A DNA stretch of 6,307 nt from an uncultured Acidimicrobiaceae bacterium (lineage in GTDB: Bacteria > Actinomycetota > Acidimicrobiia > Acidimicrobiales > Ilumatobacteraceae), in NCBI GenBank assembly GCA_903919215.1, contig CAIXHI010000509.1:1-6307 (forward strand), given 5' to 3'. Within the stretch, counting starts at the first letter, position 1, and each line of letters opens with the position of its first letter. Below the pieces are notes generated by a model, which ran no database searches, was not told where the DNA came from, and saw nothing but the letters and a program-made list of their open reading frames with translations. Positions 5,827-6,307 of the stretch are shown one piece after another. Made by a program: the position numbers and the translations under genes.

Positions 5827-6307
5827 AGGCACGCGTCCGGTTGGTTCGCCACCTTGGTCGCTAACCAATGCCCAGAAACCAGAGTGAACTGTGCCCCGAG
5901 TCCGTTCGGAATCACTCCAGGGGTTGATCCCTCGCCCAGCGAGCCGTCGGGCTTGCGCCAAACGCCGCCGTCAAGCATGCAATCGAAGACGATCGCTGTT
6001 TGGTCGGTGCGGTCCTCGCCCAACACCATCGGTTGAAGAACAACGCCGCTTCCGCGATCGAAGATCTCCTGCTCGGAAATGCGGCTCTTGAAGACTTGGG
6101 CGTAGGCCGCTCCGCCATCGGCGTACCACTGCGCCCAGCCTGGATCGGCGAGGTCGATGGGGCGTTGTGAAGTGGCTCGAAAGAAGACGAGCCGGGCCAT
6201 CAGGTAGGCCTCGATGACGGGGAGGTCGTCTTTGTTGAGCACCCAGGTGATGCCGTTCGGGATGTCCTCGACGGTGGGGAGGTACGCCCACAGACCGGGC
6301 ATCAACT
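5823..6307 (-). CDS. Probable exported NTF2-like protein of unknown function (partial 5' end)
   Basis: The frame runs from the window edge to TGA at 5825-5823, about 160 residues. An ATG lies at 6302, but the N-terminus, including any signal or lipoprotein peptide, may lie beyond the edge, so I treat the gene as partial. Counting from that ATG, a long amphipathic helix (residues ~27-45, LPVIEAYLMARLVFF) is followed by DPGWAQWY (53-60), strands, an AIVFDCMLDGGVW block (103-115) and a WLATK strand (146-150) before Cys158. This helix-then-sheet order with a conserved DCxxDG resembles NTF2/SnoaL-like lipoproteins common in actinobacteria. Cys108 and Cys158 could form a disulfide, which would fit an extracytoplasmic place. 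There is no enzyme signature. Its stop overlaps the start of the next secreted-protein gene by four bases, so the two products are co-translated and probably act together. The NTF2-like call is moderate; the existence of the gene is well supported. Confidence 0.7.
   Translation of the reverse strand, partial: LMPGLWAYLPTVEDIPNGITWVLNKDDLPVIEAYLMARLVFFRATSQRPIDLADPGWAQWYADGGAAYAQVFKSRISEQEIFDRGSGVVLQPMVLGEDRTDQTAIVFDCMLDGGVWRKPDGSLGEGSTPGVIPNGLGAQFTLVSGHWLATKVANQPDACL

Noticed and set aside
5827..5961. N-terminal extension of the secreted-protein gene
   Set aside because: It would overlap the upstream gene and place 45 residues before a clear signal peptide; the GTGA overlap start is more natural.

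Overview
The window reads as high-GC actinobacterial chromosome. The gene order, and the close likeness of several proteins to mycobacterial ones, fit that phylum. The secreted gene pair at the right end is of a kind I associate with Acidimicrobiia-like actinobacteria (for example Ilumatobacter relatives), but that finer placement is inference. The region is densely coded, with no gap over 100 bases. I see no tRNA, rRNA, CRISPR array, insertion sequence or phage gene.

Left end (1-1098): the 3' end of a YceI-family lipid-binding protein gene on + runs almost into a convergent TIGR01777/SDR39U1 NAD(P)-dependent epimerase gene on -, with 9 bases between the stops. Centre (1147-4430): a potassium-homeostasis cluster. 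A KimA-like K+:H+ symporter gene on - is divergent from two tandem single-RCK TrkA-type genes on + (CeoB-like and CeoC-like). The two start codons of the divergent pair are separated by 95 bases that hold a perfect 6-bp inverted repeat. CeoB and CeoC are the NAD-binding, ligand-sensing type of subunit that gates K+ uptake. No TrkH/KtrB pore subunit is present, so either the RCK pair works with a pore encoded elsewhere or it is functionally tied to the KimA-like permease.

Right end (4445-6307): three genes on - read toward ceoC. The first, cut by the window edge, encodes a probable NTF2-like exported protein. It overlaps by four bases (GTGA) the gene for a 335-residue secreted protein of unknown function, which has a signal peptide and four cysteines. 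Then, 17 bases on, comes a 118-residue OB-fold protein resembling M. tuberculosis Rv2694c. The order permease / ceoB / ceoC / OB-fold parallels Rv2690c-Rv2691-Rv2692-(Rv2693c)-Rv2694c. It is therefore an old conserved actinobacterial block, here without the Rv2693c-type membrane gene and with different flanking genes.

The most useful second-look items are the KimA plus twin-RCK arrangement without a pore subunit, the uncharacterised coupled secreted pair, the inverted repeat in the shared promoter region, and a 14-base tandem duplication that supplies the present ceoC stop codon. I see no clear new defence or mobile system.
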